Part shown: positions 22,534 to 34,559 of the stretch, in pieces
Position numbering within the stretch: the first letter of the stretch is position 1
Layout: every line of letters starts with the position of its first letter
Assembly (NCBI GenBank): GCA_037157565.1
Contig: JAZHRO010000063.1
Location: 91,416,001 to 91,480,000 of the forward strand
DNA: 64,000 nt
Source of the DNA: Thalassia testudinum
Lineage: Eukaryota > Streptophyta > Magnoliopsida > Alismatales > Hydrocharitaceae
Direction: 5' to 3'
The notes under the pieces: generated by a model
Database searches by the model: none
Seen by the model: only the letters and a program-made list of their open reading frames with translations
What the model was told of the DNA's origin: nothing
Translations under genes and position numbers: made by a program

Positions 22534-23793
22534 TATGAAAGTGCAAAATGACAGAAAATTCATATCAAGAAAGGGTTTCAAAAAAAAAAAAAAAAAAAAA
22601 AAAAGGGGAGGAACAATTCAGGGTCATACAAATGAGAGGAGGAAAAGAAAGAAAAATGACAAAAAGAGCAAAAATAAAGAAAGGAGCACAAAAGGAAAAG
22701 AAAAAGAAAAAGTCATTAGTAAAAGATTAAGGGGTTAACTGAAGTTCTAGACCGAGTCAAGAAAAAGAAAAGAAAAATGCTACAGAGATATAACAAGAGA
22801 TTAGCGGGAACGCTGGTCTTAGGCCTCTTGGGCTAGATTTTTTGCTTAAAAATTCACGTATCCGTTAAAATCTGGACAATCCTCAAGAGGTTGAGGAAAA
22901 TGCAAAGCTTAAGTATTAGGTCTAAGGCTTAGGAAGTATTCGACCTCGTTAACTGACCTCCGATTTGCGGGATTCGGTAACCTAAGCACCCAAATTCACA
23001 CACAGTCTGGTTCAGTGCGCATAAATATTCAAAACACGCAAGAGCGTTTAATACTCTGAAAAAGTCACCTAGATTAGGAGTGGCCAATCAACACAAGTTG
23101 ATTTGGACAAGTTCCCAGCGCGGAGAGGCGGGAAATTCCCCTCGAAGATGCGTAACAACATATCGTCTCCTCGGTGCTTGTCTCTTAGGATATTTAAATA
23201 TCCTACTGGGGGCATGTAAGCACTCTGCTGGTTCAGATACCATGGGTGGCATTATCACGAAATGTCGATCGCCAGGGTCTGAATTCGGCCACGGAATGCC
23301 ATGGGCGGGATTATCTCGAAATCTCGAAAGCCAGGGTTCCGGGGGTTGCCATGGGCGGGATTATCTCGAAATCTCGAAAGCCAGGGACCTTTGAGGATTG
23401 ATGATGGGGACGAGGAATCCGATACAGACCGTGTTGAGAAGCTAATCCGAAGCTAGAAATAAAAAAAAAAGAGAGAGAAAAGCTCTCCAAACAAATAAAT
23501 CTTCTATCTCTCTCTTACAAAAAAAACGCACTGCAAACTGAACTTAGGCTAAAAATATCTCAAGCACGGGTGCTTTAACCGCGGAGTCCAACAAACCCTA
23601 GGTTAGGTTCTGTGGGCCGTAGAAACCTTTGCAAGACACTGAGGCTAAAGCGGAACAGGTCTGGATTTTGGTTGGTACTTGAGTACCTCTAGGCCTATTG
23701 TCGGCATTCCCACCTAATCACAAAAGAAAAAGGAGAAGCACTTATCATTATTGACAACATTCAGTGTCTAGAACGGAAGTTAAAACTTTGAAA
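22534..23793 (+). other. Element A 3' untranslated spacer with tandem repeats
   Basis: Non-coding: A-rich run at 22568-22606, then GC-balanced DNA. From about 23240 to 23390 are three imperfect units containing CATGGGCGGGATTATC, TCGAAATCTCGAAAGCCAGG. Just before lies a block with GGTGCTTGTCTCTTAGGATA and CCTACTGGGGGCATGTAAGC. Both the block and the repeats recur in element F (about 45700-45960, minus strand). Confidence 0.8.
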
Positions 23794-23831
23794 TTTTGCT
23801 AAGGGACTAGCAAAAGCTAGGCATGGGGGTA
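23794..23831 (+). promoter_or_regulatory. Element A module 2: hairpin + polypurine tract
   Basis: TTTTGCTA (23794-23801) pairs with TAGCAAAA (23808-23815); then GCTA and GGCATGGGGGTA (23820-23831), which abuts the 3' LTR at 23832. This is the plus-strand DNA primer by position. Confidence 0.88.
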
Positions 23832-26472
23832 TGATGAGAGCCTCATCATGAGCCATAACTAGCTCATTTTGACCCAATAAAGAAGATAAAAGCTCCTACA
23901 TAACCTAGAAGAAGGCCTAACTGAAGGAACAAGTGCTCTGAGAAGAAAACATGAAATAAAGGTTAAAACTGTAATTTTACCATTGCAGTAGATAAACAGG
24001 ATTTCTTAGAGGCAAAACATAGGTCAAATGGTCTAAATGAGATAAAAAGTGGGTTGAGTCAATCAGAAATGGGTTCATGTGCAATCTAAGAACTAAAAGA
24101 CACTTGGTAACCCTAAAACAGACCCGCTTAAATTAACAAGGTTTCGGTCAGAACAAAAAGCAAGTAAACCCTCTACAAATCATGGAAAAACATACTCTAG
24201 GGTTTAGAACACTTAATTTGGCCTTTGGAACCTAGTTTGACCTAGACTAGGGTCCTAGCTCTTCAATTAACCTAATTTGGGTTTTTACGCAAAATATCCA
24301 GTCAAACGAGGTCAAACCTGAAATCTAACTTCTCCATTGAATTCCTTAGGTCCAAATTAGGTTTGTACCAAAATTTGGACCTAAGGAGGGGTCATCTTGA
24401 CCTACTTTGCAATTTAGTACACCCAAATCACAAATTGGTCCCTATCTTTTGAATACCGTTGCAGAGAACCCCCTAGGTTCTTCGCCTCCTTTGCAAACCG
24501 GTCCTGCCGCCATTGCTAGGGCAAAACCGAGCTCCGGCGAGGTTCGGAGAGGGATTGCTCTCTAATCCCTCAGAGATTCCCTCCCAGAAATGGAAGGAGG
24601 ATTCTCTGAGGAATTCCCTTCCTTATAAAGTCAATTACAATCGTTGGTGTGAACCCAATCTCTCGTGCGAACGCACGAGAGATTTGGGTATCCTAACTCC
24701 TTTCCATCTCCGGCGACCAACCTCAGGCAATTACGTGCCCTTCACGCCCTGCACACCAAGTCCGGCGCCTATATAAGAACCCACAACCTCAGCCGAAGAG
24801 GCTGAGCTTGATTTGGCCGAGTTTCCCCCTTCAATTCCTCTCCTCCTGCTCGGCCAAATGCCCCAGCTAGCTCCGGCGAGCCCTCCCCTCCCTCTTCGCT
24901 CTGCCACAAAACCAGTGGCAGAGTTAGCTTCCTGACCTCCCTCCGCGTCGCGCAGTACCAGCGCACGCCGCCTCAGCCCCGTCGTCGCCGCCGTTCTCCC
25001 CCACTGGGCGTCATCTTCTCCGGCGACAGCAAGTACTGCTGTCCGCCTTCTGTCCCCTTTCGTCCTTACAATTAGGTTAGAACTCCTCTCCATCCTATCC
25101 TCTCTCTTTTCCCCCTGTTATCTCATCTGATTACCCCTCGACCGACGCTGACCACCCTCATCTTCCACATCACCGACCGAACTCCGGCGAGCCGCCTACA
25201 CCACTCCGCCACTCCACACGGCTCGCCAACCACCTCGTGAGCTCCGCCTCACCACCAGGAACTCGCTCCACCCCACAACTGCCACTCCAGACCTCCATAA
25301 CCACCCCCCGAACAACCCACCATCTCCGGCCACAGGTTGACCTAGGCGGGCACGCCTAGGCCGACCGGCAACCTGCCGCATCACCCACCGCCTTCGTCGT
25401 GCTACGGCGAAGGTTTCCAGCTATTCTAATTGGGCCAATAGGCCGTTCTGTGGAAGCTCAGGTGAACGCCCCGGCCGCCATTAACAGCCGAAGCAGCAGG
25501 AAGCTGGGTGCAGCAGCAGGCGTCAGGCTTCCCAGGCGGCAGGTGCAGCAGACTCTCGCAAGTGTTGCGAGGTGACTGAGTTCAGCAAGGAGCACCAGCA
25601 GGGCCTTCAGCGTGGGCAATTGCACACGAGAGTCTGCGGGCGCACGCAAAGGAAGGGCGGAACGTTTAGTCCCACATCGTGGAATCTCAAGGCACAGGTA
25701 TGGTATAAAGAGTTTTTGTGATATACGTTTACTGCCTCGAAAGCACAGGGGTGAGGTCCCTCACTGACCCCACCCGCCTCGTCCGCGGCCTGACCACGCG
25801 GACCTGGCGGATCCGACCCGACCTAGACCTACGCACTCCTCGCGCATCACACACCTGCAGGTGCGCCTGGTCCCGGGTACGATCCGACCCGATTGAGACT
25901 GTGGCTCTGGTAGAGCGGTTAGAGTGAATTGCTTGAGAGAGAGACGCGCGGGTAGAGGGAGAAGGGTTAGGTTTTGTTCCCTGTGCAGGCAGGCTGATTG
26001 CAGGAGAAGGACGTGGCCGCTGCAGAAGAAAGGAGAAGCAAGACAAAGAAGAAGAAGAAAGCAAGACAAAGAAGAAGAAGAAGGCAACGAAGAAAGGAGA
26101 AGCAAGACAGAAGAAGAAGAAAGAAAGAAGTCTTCGCAGGAGAAGAAGAAGAAGGACAAGGGAAGATTGCAAAGAGATCCGAAAGGCAAAGCAGAAGAAG
26201 AAAAAGAGAAAGAAAGATCACATTTAAGACGTCTGATACATAAATCAGACGTCTAATTCTATTTTTTTTACATCTTTCTTAAAAACTCTTTGAATCAATT
26301 ATATTTGCATTTAACAGTTGTATTCTTGGGTTTTACAAAGTACTGAGTTTGCTCCCTGTGTTCGACCTCGGATACTCTAGTTGTTCGAGTAATAAAATTA
26401 TTTGTTTAAACGTTTTGTCGGTTCTACTGCAACGTAATACGCCTTTAAATCCGCACGAAACGTCCGTGAACA
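23832..26472 (+). repeat. Element A 3' LTR
   Basis: 2641 bp, same ends as the 5' LTR; one 2-bp indel (AGACACGCG versus AGACGCG near 15045/25946) and about 20 base differences. Internal sites: U3 hairpin 24654-24688, TATA 24770-24776, purine tract about 26028-26222, U5 hairpin 26227-26254, CTCCCTG block 26352-26370. Confidence 0.97.
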
Positions 26473-27053
26473 ATTGCAAAGCCCGAACGGCATTCTGCGG
26501 AATGCAAAGGTTCCGTAGGGACATGTGAAAGTTGTCTTTTCCTGGTCTTCGGGATGGATAGGGACTTGGTTATATCCCGAATAACCGTCCAAGAAGCAAA
26601 AATATTTTTTCCCGGCTAACCTTTCGAGGATTTGATCGATGAATGGCAAGGGGAAGTGATCCTTTCTAGTGGCAGTGTTCAGCTTCCTATAGTCAATACA
26701 GACTCTCCAAGCAGAAGCTGAACGAGTGGTGAAGGTTTCCCCTTTCTCATTAGTCATAACAGTTATTCCCGCCTTCTTGGGTACAATTTGAACGGGACTA
26801 ACCCATGGACTATCTGAGATTGGGTAAATAATCCTAGCATCCAGCCACTTAATTATCTCCTTCTTGACCACTTCTCGCATATTCGGGTTTAGTCTCCTTT
26901 GCATTTCGCGAGAAGGGCGGGATCCATCTTCCATGAAAATACGATGATTACAATAAGATGGCTCGATCCCCCTAAGGTCGTGGATGGTCCAACCAATTGC
27001 CTCCTTGTTGTTCTTAAGGACCTTAATTAACCTCAATTCTTGCTCATTAGTCA
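26473..27053 (-). pseudogene. pol: Element B pol remnant: proximal RT
   Basis: The first 5 bases are the target duplication of A. Minus strand, reading down from 27053: [97 protein letters not shown], then cut by A. It continues at 12932. A frameshift, probably a small deletion compared with A's sequence, separates it from the protease region at about 27051. Confidence 0.93.
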
Positions 27054-29903
27054 AATTAGCGGGAGCGTGTTTTCAGGTCCTAAGAACTCATATTTCAAAT
27101 TTTTGGGCAATGGTTTTAATTCCAACTGGGGTGGGTTTAGAATCGAAGGAAGGGAGGATACTGATGAAGATTCATCAGGACGATCCAGTGGAAGAGGTTG
27201 GGAATGAACAAAATCAACAGCCTCTTTAGGATGTGGCAGGTCCACCACGGAGGAGGGTTGTGGGTTGGGTTCGCTAAAGCTAATGGGGTCCTCGAGTGCT
27301 TTGATTGTCATACACGTCTCAAGATCCTGATCCTCGAGTTCCTCAATGAATCCACAATCCTCAAATGCTCTTATCGCCTTAAAAATATCCAGAGTTAATT
27401 TCTTGTCCCCAAAGGCAATCTCCATACTACCGCTTTCACAATTTATGTTGGCCTTGGCGGTAGCTAGGAATGGACGCCCCAGAATGATGGGTGTGTTCCT
27501 CAAATCATTAGGTACATCCATGTCTAGGACAAGGAAATCTACAGGAAAATAGAAATCCTTGACCTTGACAATCACATCCTCAATAACGCCTCTCGGTGTG
27601 GTGACCGATCGGTCTGCTAATTGTAGCGTTACTGAGGTTGGCCTGAGTTCACCTAATCCAAACTTCTCATAAATAGAAATGGGGATTAGGTTGATGGATG
27701 CACCTAGGTCCAATAGTGCCCTATCAAAAGTGTATTCCCCAATAATGCATGAGATCAAGGGGGCACCTGGATCTTTCTTCTTTTGAGGAAGGTGATGCAG
27801 GATTACAGAACTTGCCTGCTCAGAGAGAATCACCTTCCTTGGAGTGGGTTCTCTCGGCTTACGCTTTTGGGTACACAGTTCTTTCAAGAATTTAGCGTAA
27901 GCCGGGATGTGCTTAATAGCATCAAGGAGTGCAATATTGATCTCTACGCTCTTAAATAAATTCAAGAGCTCCTCATTACTGTCTAGGGTTTTCTTCTTCT
28001 TGGTTTTCAATAGGGCCTCAGGGAATGGAATATGGGTAGAATTTTCAATTTTTGGTCCCCGGGCCTTATTGTCTTCTTCAGCCTCCTCCTTCTCTTTCTT
28101 AAGCTCCCCAGGATTTTGACTTCTAGAAGGTAATTCTGGGTTCTGGGTTTGCTTCCCACTTCTCAAGGTGACAGAGTTTGCAGAGGCATAACGGTTTGGA
28201 TCTTGAGGTGGATTAGTGAAGATTGGAGGGCCTTGGTTGGTCATGTAGCTAGAAGAGGAAGAAGAGGGACCCTGCTCAACCACCTGAGCATGCGCATGTG
28301 GGTCCCTTTGATTCCCATACCCTTGGGCTCTATTGCCCTGATTTTGCACGTTACGAGGGTTTGGTACGGGTTGGGATGGTAGGGATCCGGGTTGTCGAGT
28401 GTTTGCAATTAACCCGGATTGTAAGTTATCCAAGGATGTCTTCATTTGTTGCATAAGCTGTAGCATGGACCCTTGCATTTCTACCATCTGCCGGTTCAAA
28501 TCAGCCAGCCCTGCGGATTGTTGGGCATTCCAAGATGGCTGATTAACCAGTCTCGGGGGCAACTGGGTGTATACTTGACCCTGACCCATGGGTTTTTGAG
28601 ATGCATAGTTGTTGGGTCGAGATTGGGTCTGTTGCCCCTGATTTTTCCAAGAGAAGTTAGGGTGGTTCCTCCATCCCGAGTTGAAAGTGTTGGAATACGG
28701 GTTGGACCTAACATTCTCCTGCATTGCATATGCATCCTCATAAAATGAGGATGAAGGGAAGGAAGGATCAGAGAGACTGGGATCAAAGGCCCCAGTTTGG
28801 AACCCATATGGTTCCGAGAAATCTTGGCTCACAGGTTGAGCCAACTCGAGTTGATTCACGAATTCCCGCCCCGTGGGAGCTCGTGAGGAATGGAATCCCG
28901 AATTCTGGGATTGAGTGGGTAAAGAAGTGTTTCCTGAATTCCCAGACATCCATTCTTCCATTTTCTTAGCAACCAAGTCCATTTTATCCAGTTTATTACA
29001 AATTAATTCCATGTCAAATGAATGAGAGTCCTGGATCTCATTAGCACTTGACCTAGGTTGTTGGGACCGGTTGAAAGCATCCATGGAGGCATGATTAATT
29101 GAGTTCTCGCTCATTTCCTCAAACAGGTCGTATGCGCTATCTGCATCCCTGTTGAGAAAATTGCCTCCGCAGGAGGCATCCACATGATTACGGAGTTGCT
29201 CAACCAATCCGTGATAGAAAATATGCACAAGTTGTCATTTCGGCACCTCGTGGTGTGGACACTTCCTCAAAAGTTCCTGGAATCGCTCCTAGGCACCATG
29301 AAACGGTTCCCCTGGCTGCTGGGCGAAAGTGGTAATCGCCCGTCGCAAAGCATTGGTCCTTCCGATAGGGAAGAATTTCTTCAAGAATGCCGACTTAAGA
29401 GCAGCCCAAGTTTCAATCGGCCTTCCTATAGTCCGGTACCAATGTGAGGCCTTATCCCTGAGAGAGTGGGGGAAAAGCCTCATAATCATTTGCTCTTCGT
29501 TCACATTCCTTGCTCTGGTGGTCTGAACCAATGTGGTTAGATCTTCCAGGTGCTGGAATGGGTCCTCTGAGCCAAGCCCATGAAAATGCTTAATCAAACT
29601 TAAGACTTGGGGCTTGATTTCAATGTCTCCGATGGGAATCATGACACCGGGACGTTCCCCATAGTTTGAAGGATCGTAAAAATCCTTCAAGGGCCAAGTG
29701 CCCTGACCATGCATGCGTTAGAACCATTGCTGCATCTGCTGCAATTCTTCCAACTGCCTCTGAATTAGCTCCTGCTGGTTCGGAGGCGGGGGAGGTAGTG
29801 GTTGATCAGCCATGGGATTTGCTTGGCTATAGCTCAATCTCTGCCTCCTAGAATGGTTTAAAGGTCCTTCCAATCTAGGGTTCAATGACCTCCTCCCAAG
29901 CAT
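27051..29903 (-). pseudogene. gag: Element B gag-protease remnant
   Basis: Minus strand. Starts MLGRRSLNPRLEG at 29903. Three in-frame stops: after MQQWF (29718), after GEPFHGA (about 29289, a Trp codon changed to TAG) and after HHEVPK (about 29229, TGA). From 29228 the frame is open to 27051: capsid remainder (HIFYHGLVEQLRNHV), long Gln/Pro/Asn-rich linker, then protease ALLDLGASINLIPIS and IILGRPFLATAKA, ending LKYEFLGPENTLPLI. The Trp-to-stop changes fit C-to-T decay of methylated DNA. Like A, it has DLGAS at the protease site and no CCHC knuckle. Confidence 0.93.
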
Positions 29904-31111
29904 ACACTAGAAGGAAGTCGGAAGGACGGGGGAAAGGAAACCCTACAGCACAAGAATACAAGCCTGTCCTTAGATGGGGTAGCCTAAGGTCTACTGACTC
30001 TCAAAATCCGTCCTAAGATTATGGACGATTTACTCTACTTATGTCTAGGCAATCCAACCAGTTAGAAGGAGGGACTGGGGAGAAGGTTCTTCCTTTGGCT
30101 TGCACCTCCGGTTCCTAGTGTACCCCCCAGCCGCGGTCGTTTGATGCTACTCCCCTAGCTAGACATCAAATTAACTAGTATAAGTAGGTTAATCGTGAAT
30201 AATCTCAATCTGGATCCTAGTGAGCGAATGAGTCCTTACGGCCAACGTCTAATTGATTTTAGTTAGGCTTGGGAAATTGGTGCTCTGGAATGTGATGGGC
30301 CCTTAATGGGTTGTGCCCTTAATGATTTGTTTGAGAATGTGTGAATGTGAACAACCAAGAGGTTTTCAAGCAAGATTATTAATGATGAGGTGAGTTTTAG
30401 GATTCGAATCTTACTTAATAGCTTTTAAGATTCAAATATTAGGTGTTTTCAACCAATTGTTGTTGAAAGCACGTGTTCAAGTATTTTCCTTTAGAAATCG
30501 AGAAAAATATGGAGTGCCTGGCTTGACCTAATTATTGAATCCTATGAGGCAGCTAGAAAATGAACCTCTTTTAGATTAGGTGGTGCGGCCCAAACAATTC
30601 ACTCAATTGGCTCAAATGCACCATCGTTTAAGGCACACAAAAAGATGGTTAACCTAATATGATTTCTACTCTTTTATGTGTTGAATTTGTGTATCGGGTC
30701 CATAGGTCGGAAGCTCGGTTGAGTAGATGAAAAATCAAGTCCGATTATGTGCCTCAAATGTGGGTGTATAGAGTGTGTAAATTGATTTGTCCCACAGAAA
30801 TATCTTTTTGTTTTTTTTTTTATAAGATGTGGGTGAGATGGGTGAAGGTGGCAAACAAGACAGACAGAGTCTATCCTAGGGTTTATGCAAACACCTAAAT
30901 AGATTAAGTCTTGGTTATGATTGTGGCGAAATGAACTGGGGGGGGGGAAATGGGGGACACTTACAGAGTACTTTACCCGCACTTTACTCCAATCTACCAC
31001 ACTTGGATCTCCATGCTAGGGTACTTGCAAGACAGTAGATCAAAGACAAGTAGGGTTAGTGCTATGTAAATGCAAAGAAACGCAATGAACAATAAAGTAA
31101 ATTCCGTTGCC
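29904..31111 (-). other. Element B leader (PBS to gag)
   Basis: About 1.2 kb of non-coding DNA between the primer site and gag. It includes a run of ten Gs on the plus strand at about 30938 (poly-C in the RNA sense) and an A/T-rich stretch at about 30808. Nothing else recognisable. Confidence 0.6.
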
Positions 31112-31129
31112 TCCCCGGCAACGGCGCCA
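31112..31129 (-). other. primer-binding site (tRNA-Asp type), element B
   Basis: Plus-strand TCCCCGGCAACGGCGCCA, i.e. the same 18-nt site as in A on the minus strand, three bases from the LTR. Confidence 0.93.
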
Positions 31130-32232
31130 AAATGGTCGGGTCGTGTTTCACGTGTTAGAAACCGGGGTTACAAGTAACCCATCGTCGTAGTTGCAAAACA
31201 CATCGATCAGATAAAATTTATACTGAAACTCCAAGGGAGTCCCAGGTCGAACACAGGGAGGTGACGTTTAGTTTACTCCAAAATCGGGTTTCGTTTTGTT
31301 TCTGTTTGGTATTTTCAGGTTTTGTTATTTTTTTGTGTTTTTGAAATAAAAGACAAGCAAATGAAGCACAAGATAGAGATGAGGAACGAAAATGATTTAT
31401 ATATCAATCCAATGTTTATTACAATCTACTATGAAAGCATAAAAAAAGAGAGCGAGGTGAGAGGAAATCTCCCGAATCGGCTATTCGGCGAGACGACGGT
31501 GCCTGGTGGAAGCTCGGAGGAAGGAGGTGAGGAGCGGGATGACAGAGGTGAGATGCTGGAGGACGTCGTGTTGAGGAAAGCTTCGGCGTGGCTCCGGAAT
31601 GGAGGTGAGAAGACGAAGGTGATTTGCTACCGGAATGGAGGTGGGAGGACAGCTCCGAGGTGACCTATGAAGGGAGATGGGAGGTTGGAGGAATATTTAG
31701 TGGGGCAGAGGTTCGCTGCACTAATAGGCACCTTGGGAGCTTGATAACAAGCTCTAATGGAGCGTTGGTAGGCTTGCTAGAGCTTGGGAGTAGGTGGGAG
31801 TAGAGTAGGTAGAGATGGCTTGGAAGGGAGGGGGTGAAGGCCCTTTTATAGTGGTGGAGAAGAGGCTGAAAATGGATAAAGGACCTCTAGCGACCTCCAG
31901 ACCATCGCTGGAAACATTGCTGTAGACAGCTCACCTCCACCAACGCCCATAGCTGGCTCTGCTGGCTTGCAATGAAACAGCGACGGCTGTAAGCGTTGCT
32001 GTAGGTTAGTCCAGCTGTCGCTAAAAGCTGGTGCCAACTGCCCCTTGCGCCCGCGCCGTCTGCCCCGCTCTTCACGAGCGTTGACCGCGCGCCCAGCTGT
32101 GTGCGCGTGTGCTGTGCGCTGGCGTGCGCGCTTGCAACGCACTGGCCCGCGCGTACGCGCACGCGCTACCGCTGCCGCTACCGCTGCTGCTGCCGCTGCG
32201 CTTCGCTCCAAATGCCCGTCTAATTGCAAATT

Positions 32233-32305
32233 GGAGCGGCTACGGGGAATTGAACCCGCGCCTCTCCTTTGCAAGCCGCTGCGTCAACCAATGCGCCACA
32301 TCGCC
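32233..32305 (-). other. tRNA-like module in the B LTR (5' LTR copy)
   Basis: 73 nt like 8591-8663. Here the A-box is the better TGGCGCATTGG and the B-box is GGTTCAATTCC. The anticodon-loop-like segment TTGCAAA would present GCA (Cys), but the anticodon stem does not close. Confidence 0.65.
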
Positions 32306-32344
32306 CTTTGTGTCGTGAGGAGGAAATCGGTGCAGACGCTTCCC

Positions 32345-32370
32345 AGCCGTTGGATCTTGATCCAACGGCT
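32345..32370. repeat. inverted repeat AGCCGTTGGATC / GATCCAACGGCT
   Basis: Perfect 12-bp arms, TT loop. Counterparts are 8705-8726 and, with compensated changes, 62196-62221. Confidence 0.9.
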
Positions 32371-32909
32371 AGGATTAACGGTGTAGATGATGAGGGAGAG
32401 TGGGCGGTGGTTGCTGGCCGGGTTTGGGTAGCTTGGATGGTGCCACGTGGCGCCATCTGGACCGTCCGTCTTCTTCTTCTTGCAGAGGGTGCCACAGTGC
32501 TTAGATCGGGATGATTTTTGCAATGCCGGACTGCGATCGTCGCTCCGGATCCATCCGTACGGTCGGATTTTCCATCTGAAACCCATATGGATGTCGCATT
32601 GCCCCCTGGCCGTTGATCTTCCTTGGGCTTAATGTGATGCTACGGGACTCCGATCTGCACGATTTCAAAGGCGTTAATCTCCGAGTGTCGTCCCGATCAG
32701 ATCTGTATGGTCTGATTGTCCATCCAAGGCCCTGAGATAAATCCTCTCTTCTCCTGACCATAAAAAGGACCTAATTAACCAAAAATATAAACAACTACTC
32801 TAAATGCAAAATGATGCATGCTATGCGATATTTATATCATGATATGCAGTGCTAAGTCTAAGAACTATCAAAAATAAGCAATTTATCTTGAATTTATGTG
32901 TGTTCATCA

Positions 32910-33234
32910 GTGCTGGGCCCAGTAGAGCCCAGTAGTTGTAGCTTCTTGTTGTACTCTTCTCTGTAGTAGTGAGTAGTCTCTTGCACCTTTGTACTCTTAC
33001 ATTCTGTACTTTATATTCTTGTACCTGGTTACTTTTCTAATGTTGTGGTGGTGTGTACTGTAGCAGTTTTACTTCTTTACTACTGTACTTTGATTACTGT
33101 TAGTTGCTTAGCATAGTGAATGTGGTTTACTTTCCTGCTTTTTGGCTACTTTCTTGTTGGACGACTGGATCTTGGGATCAGTCGAGTCGGTTCGGTCTTT
33201 TGTCTTGTAGGGATTTGGGAACCGGGTCGTAACA
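32910..33234 (+). mobile_element. C-family LTR copy C2, right part
   Basis: Starts with the second GTGCT duplication and continues C2 in register with C3 (GCTGGGCCCAGTAGAGCCCA..., GTAGTGAGTAG..., TTGGACGACTGG...), ending GGGTCGTAACA at 33234, the same end as C3 (GTCGTTACA). No clear target duplication for C2 is visible, consistent with its truncated left end. Confidence 0.88.
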
Positions 33235-33832
33235 GTGAAGCTTGAGAAATTTGGCTTTGGAGACTAGTGGTTGAGGTTTAAGGTAGATAGATTGACAAAG
33301 TGCTAGGTCTAGAAGTCCATCCTTGATGTTGTGGGATGGTTGGTTTTGGGCTTCTACTTTTTGAATTTGATTGATAAAGGGTGTTTAGTTAATTTACAAA
33401 AGCTTAGGTTGGTAAAAATCAGAATTCATAAGCTTAAGGACTGACATGTGTCTGTTGAATTTTTGAGTTAGAATTTGATTTCCAGTCTTTGAGTCTTGTT
33501 ACATTACCCATCTTGACCTCTTTGATTTCTAGGGTTTAGAGTGGTATATAGGAAACAAAATGGGTGTCAGATGTTTTGATTCGGATTAGAATTCCTGTTA
33601 GGAGTTTGTTTTTCACGAGTATCTATTTTGAAAGGTTATTTAGGGTTTTGACTCATTCTAAGAGGATTCTCGTCTAATGCTCTATTTTATTTATGGATAA
33701 TTATTTATAAAAATATAAAAATATAAAACAAAGAAAAAAATCTCAAAAATCTTATGACATAATCATTCCTTTACTTAAGAATTAATTATATTATAATTAC
33801 CCTGGTGTTTAAATCATCATATTCATTGTTAA
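33235..33832 (+). other. element E 3' untranslated spacer, right part
   Basis: Non-coding DNA continuing E from 5796 and leading into E's polypurine module. No repeats or gene recognised. Confidence 0.6.
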
Positions 33833-33869
33833 TTTTGCTAGGGACTAACAAAACTTTGGCATGGGGGTA
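33833..33869 (+). promoter_or_regulatory. Element E module 2: hairpin + polypurine tract
   Basis: TTTTGCTA GGGAC TAACAAAA, then CTTT and GGCATGGGGGTA abutting TGATGAGG at 33870. This identifies the start of E's 3' LTR. Confidence 0.82.
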
Positions 33870-34389
33870 TGATGAGGAACTTATCATGGTTCCTAATTTA
33901 TATTTATTAGCTATTTTCCCTGGTTAATTAATAGTGAATAAAATTAACATAGGGTTAATTATATATTTAGAGTAAAATAGCAAGAACCTTACAATATGTC
34001 AAAATCACTAAATTAAGGCATAATTAATATTTATTTAAGTTTAATTAATAATTAGGACTCAAATATAACTAATTATCTATATATAAAGCATTATATATAT
34101 AACTTATAACTATATTTATTAATTAGCTTAATAATGTAATCACTAAAATATAGCTAAAAAAGATAAAAATGTAATTCCATGGCATAAATATATTATTTAC
34201 TGTATTTCTAATTATATAAAAAGTTGAAAAATAAATAATTTAAAATAAGCTCTTAAAGTCACTATTTACATTTTAGTCCTCAACTTTCATATCAATCGAG
34301 TCCTTCTATGCACTAAGGTCCTTATCTATTTGCATATTGGTCCTTGTGTACATCTTTCCCAACCTCCTTCATTTTCATGGACGGTCAGT
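33870..34389 (+). repeat. Element E 3' LTR, first part
   Basis: Begins TGATGAG GAA CTTATCA, a terminal hairpin like A's and D's. AT-rich U3 sequence. It is interrupted by solo LTR D at 34390, whose flanking 5-mers are GTCAG (34385-34389) and GTCAA (37158-37162). Confidence 0.7.
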
Positions 34390-34559
34390 GGCGAAACGGT
34401 GGCAGCAACTAGCTTTTCTTAAGTCGTTGTAGTACAGATAGTTATTGCCATCATTTGCTAATATTTGTTACTCGGAAAATACAGTTCTCCCGAGGTCGAA
34501 CTCAGGGAGCAAGTCGTATTCTAGAGATATACATGTTTTATTACAAAAATAAAGAGAGA

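Larger units (their letters stand above)
12933..26472 (+). mobile_element. Element A: near-intact Athila-like Ty3/gypsy retrotransposon
   Basis: 13,540 bp, flanked by ATTGC duplications, with 2643- and 2641-bp LTRs beginning TGATGAG and ending GAACA. Order: LTR, tRNA-Asp primer site, leader, gag-protease-RT-RNase H-integrase in one frame, module 1, repeat-bearing spacer, module 2/PPT, LTR. The LTRs differ by about 20 substitutions and one 2-bp indel (counted by eye), about 0.8 percent, so insertion is recent relative to B, F and E. Two in-frame stops in the polyprotein suggest this copy is not fully autonomous. Confidence 0.97.
7504..32909 (-). mobile_element. Element B: Athila-like Ty3/gypsy retrotransposon, containing element A
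   Basis: Two LTRs (7504-9268 and 31133-32909) begin TG and end CA, and are flanked by the 5-bp duplication GTGCT. The element runs on the minus strand: primer-binding site at 31112-31129, gag-pol remnants from 29903 down to about 10630, and polypurine module at 9269-9307. Element A sits inside its RT gene. Without A and the extra ATTGC, B is about 11.9 kb. All coding domains carry stops or frameshifts, so B is not autonomous now. Confidence 0.95.
31133..32909 (-). repeat. Element B 5' LTR
   Basis: 1777 bp, TG...CA. Internal sites on the minus strand: TATA (31841-31851), tRNA-like module (32233-32305), inverted repeat (32345-32370), CTCCCTGTGTTCGACC block (31241-31261). The 12-bp length excess over the 3' LTR includes an extra GCTGCT-type unit near 32185. 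Confidence 0.95.

Noticed and set aside
22535..22738. Lys-rich 60-67 codon frames after A pol
   Set aside because: They translate the poly-A and purine-rich start of the 3' spacer; no independent support.
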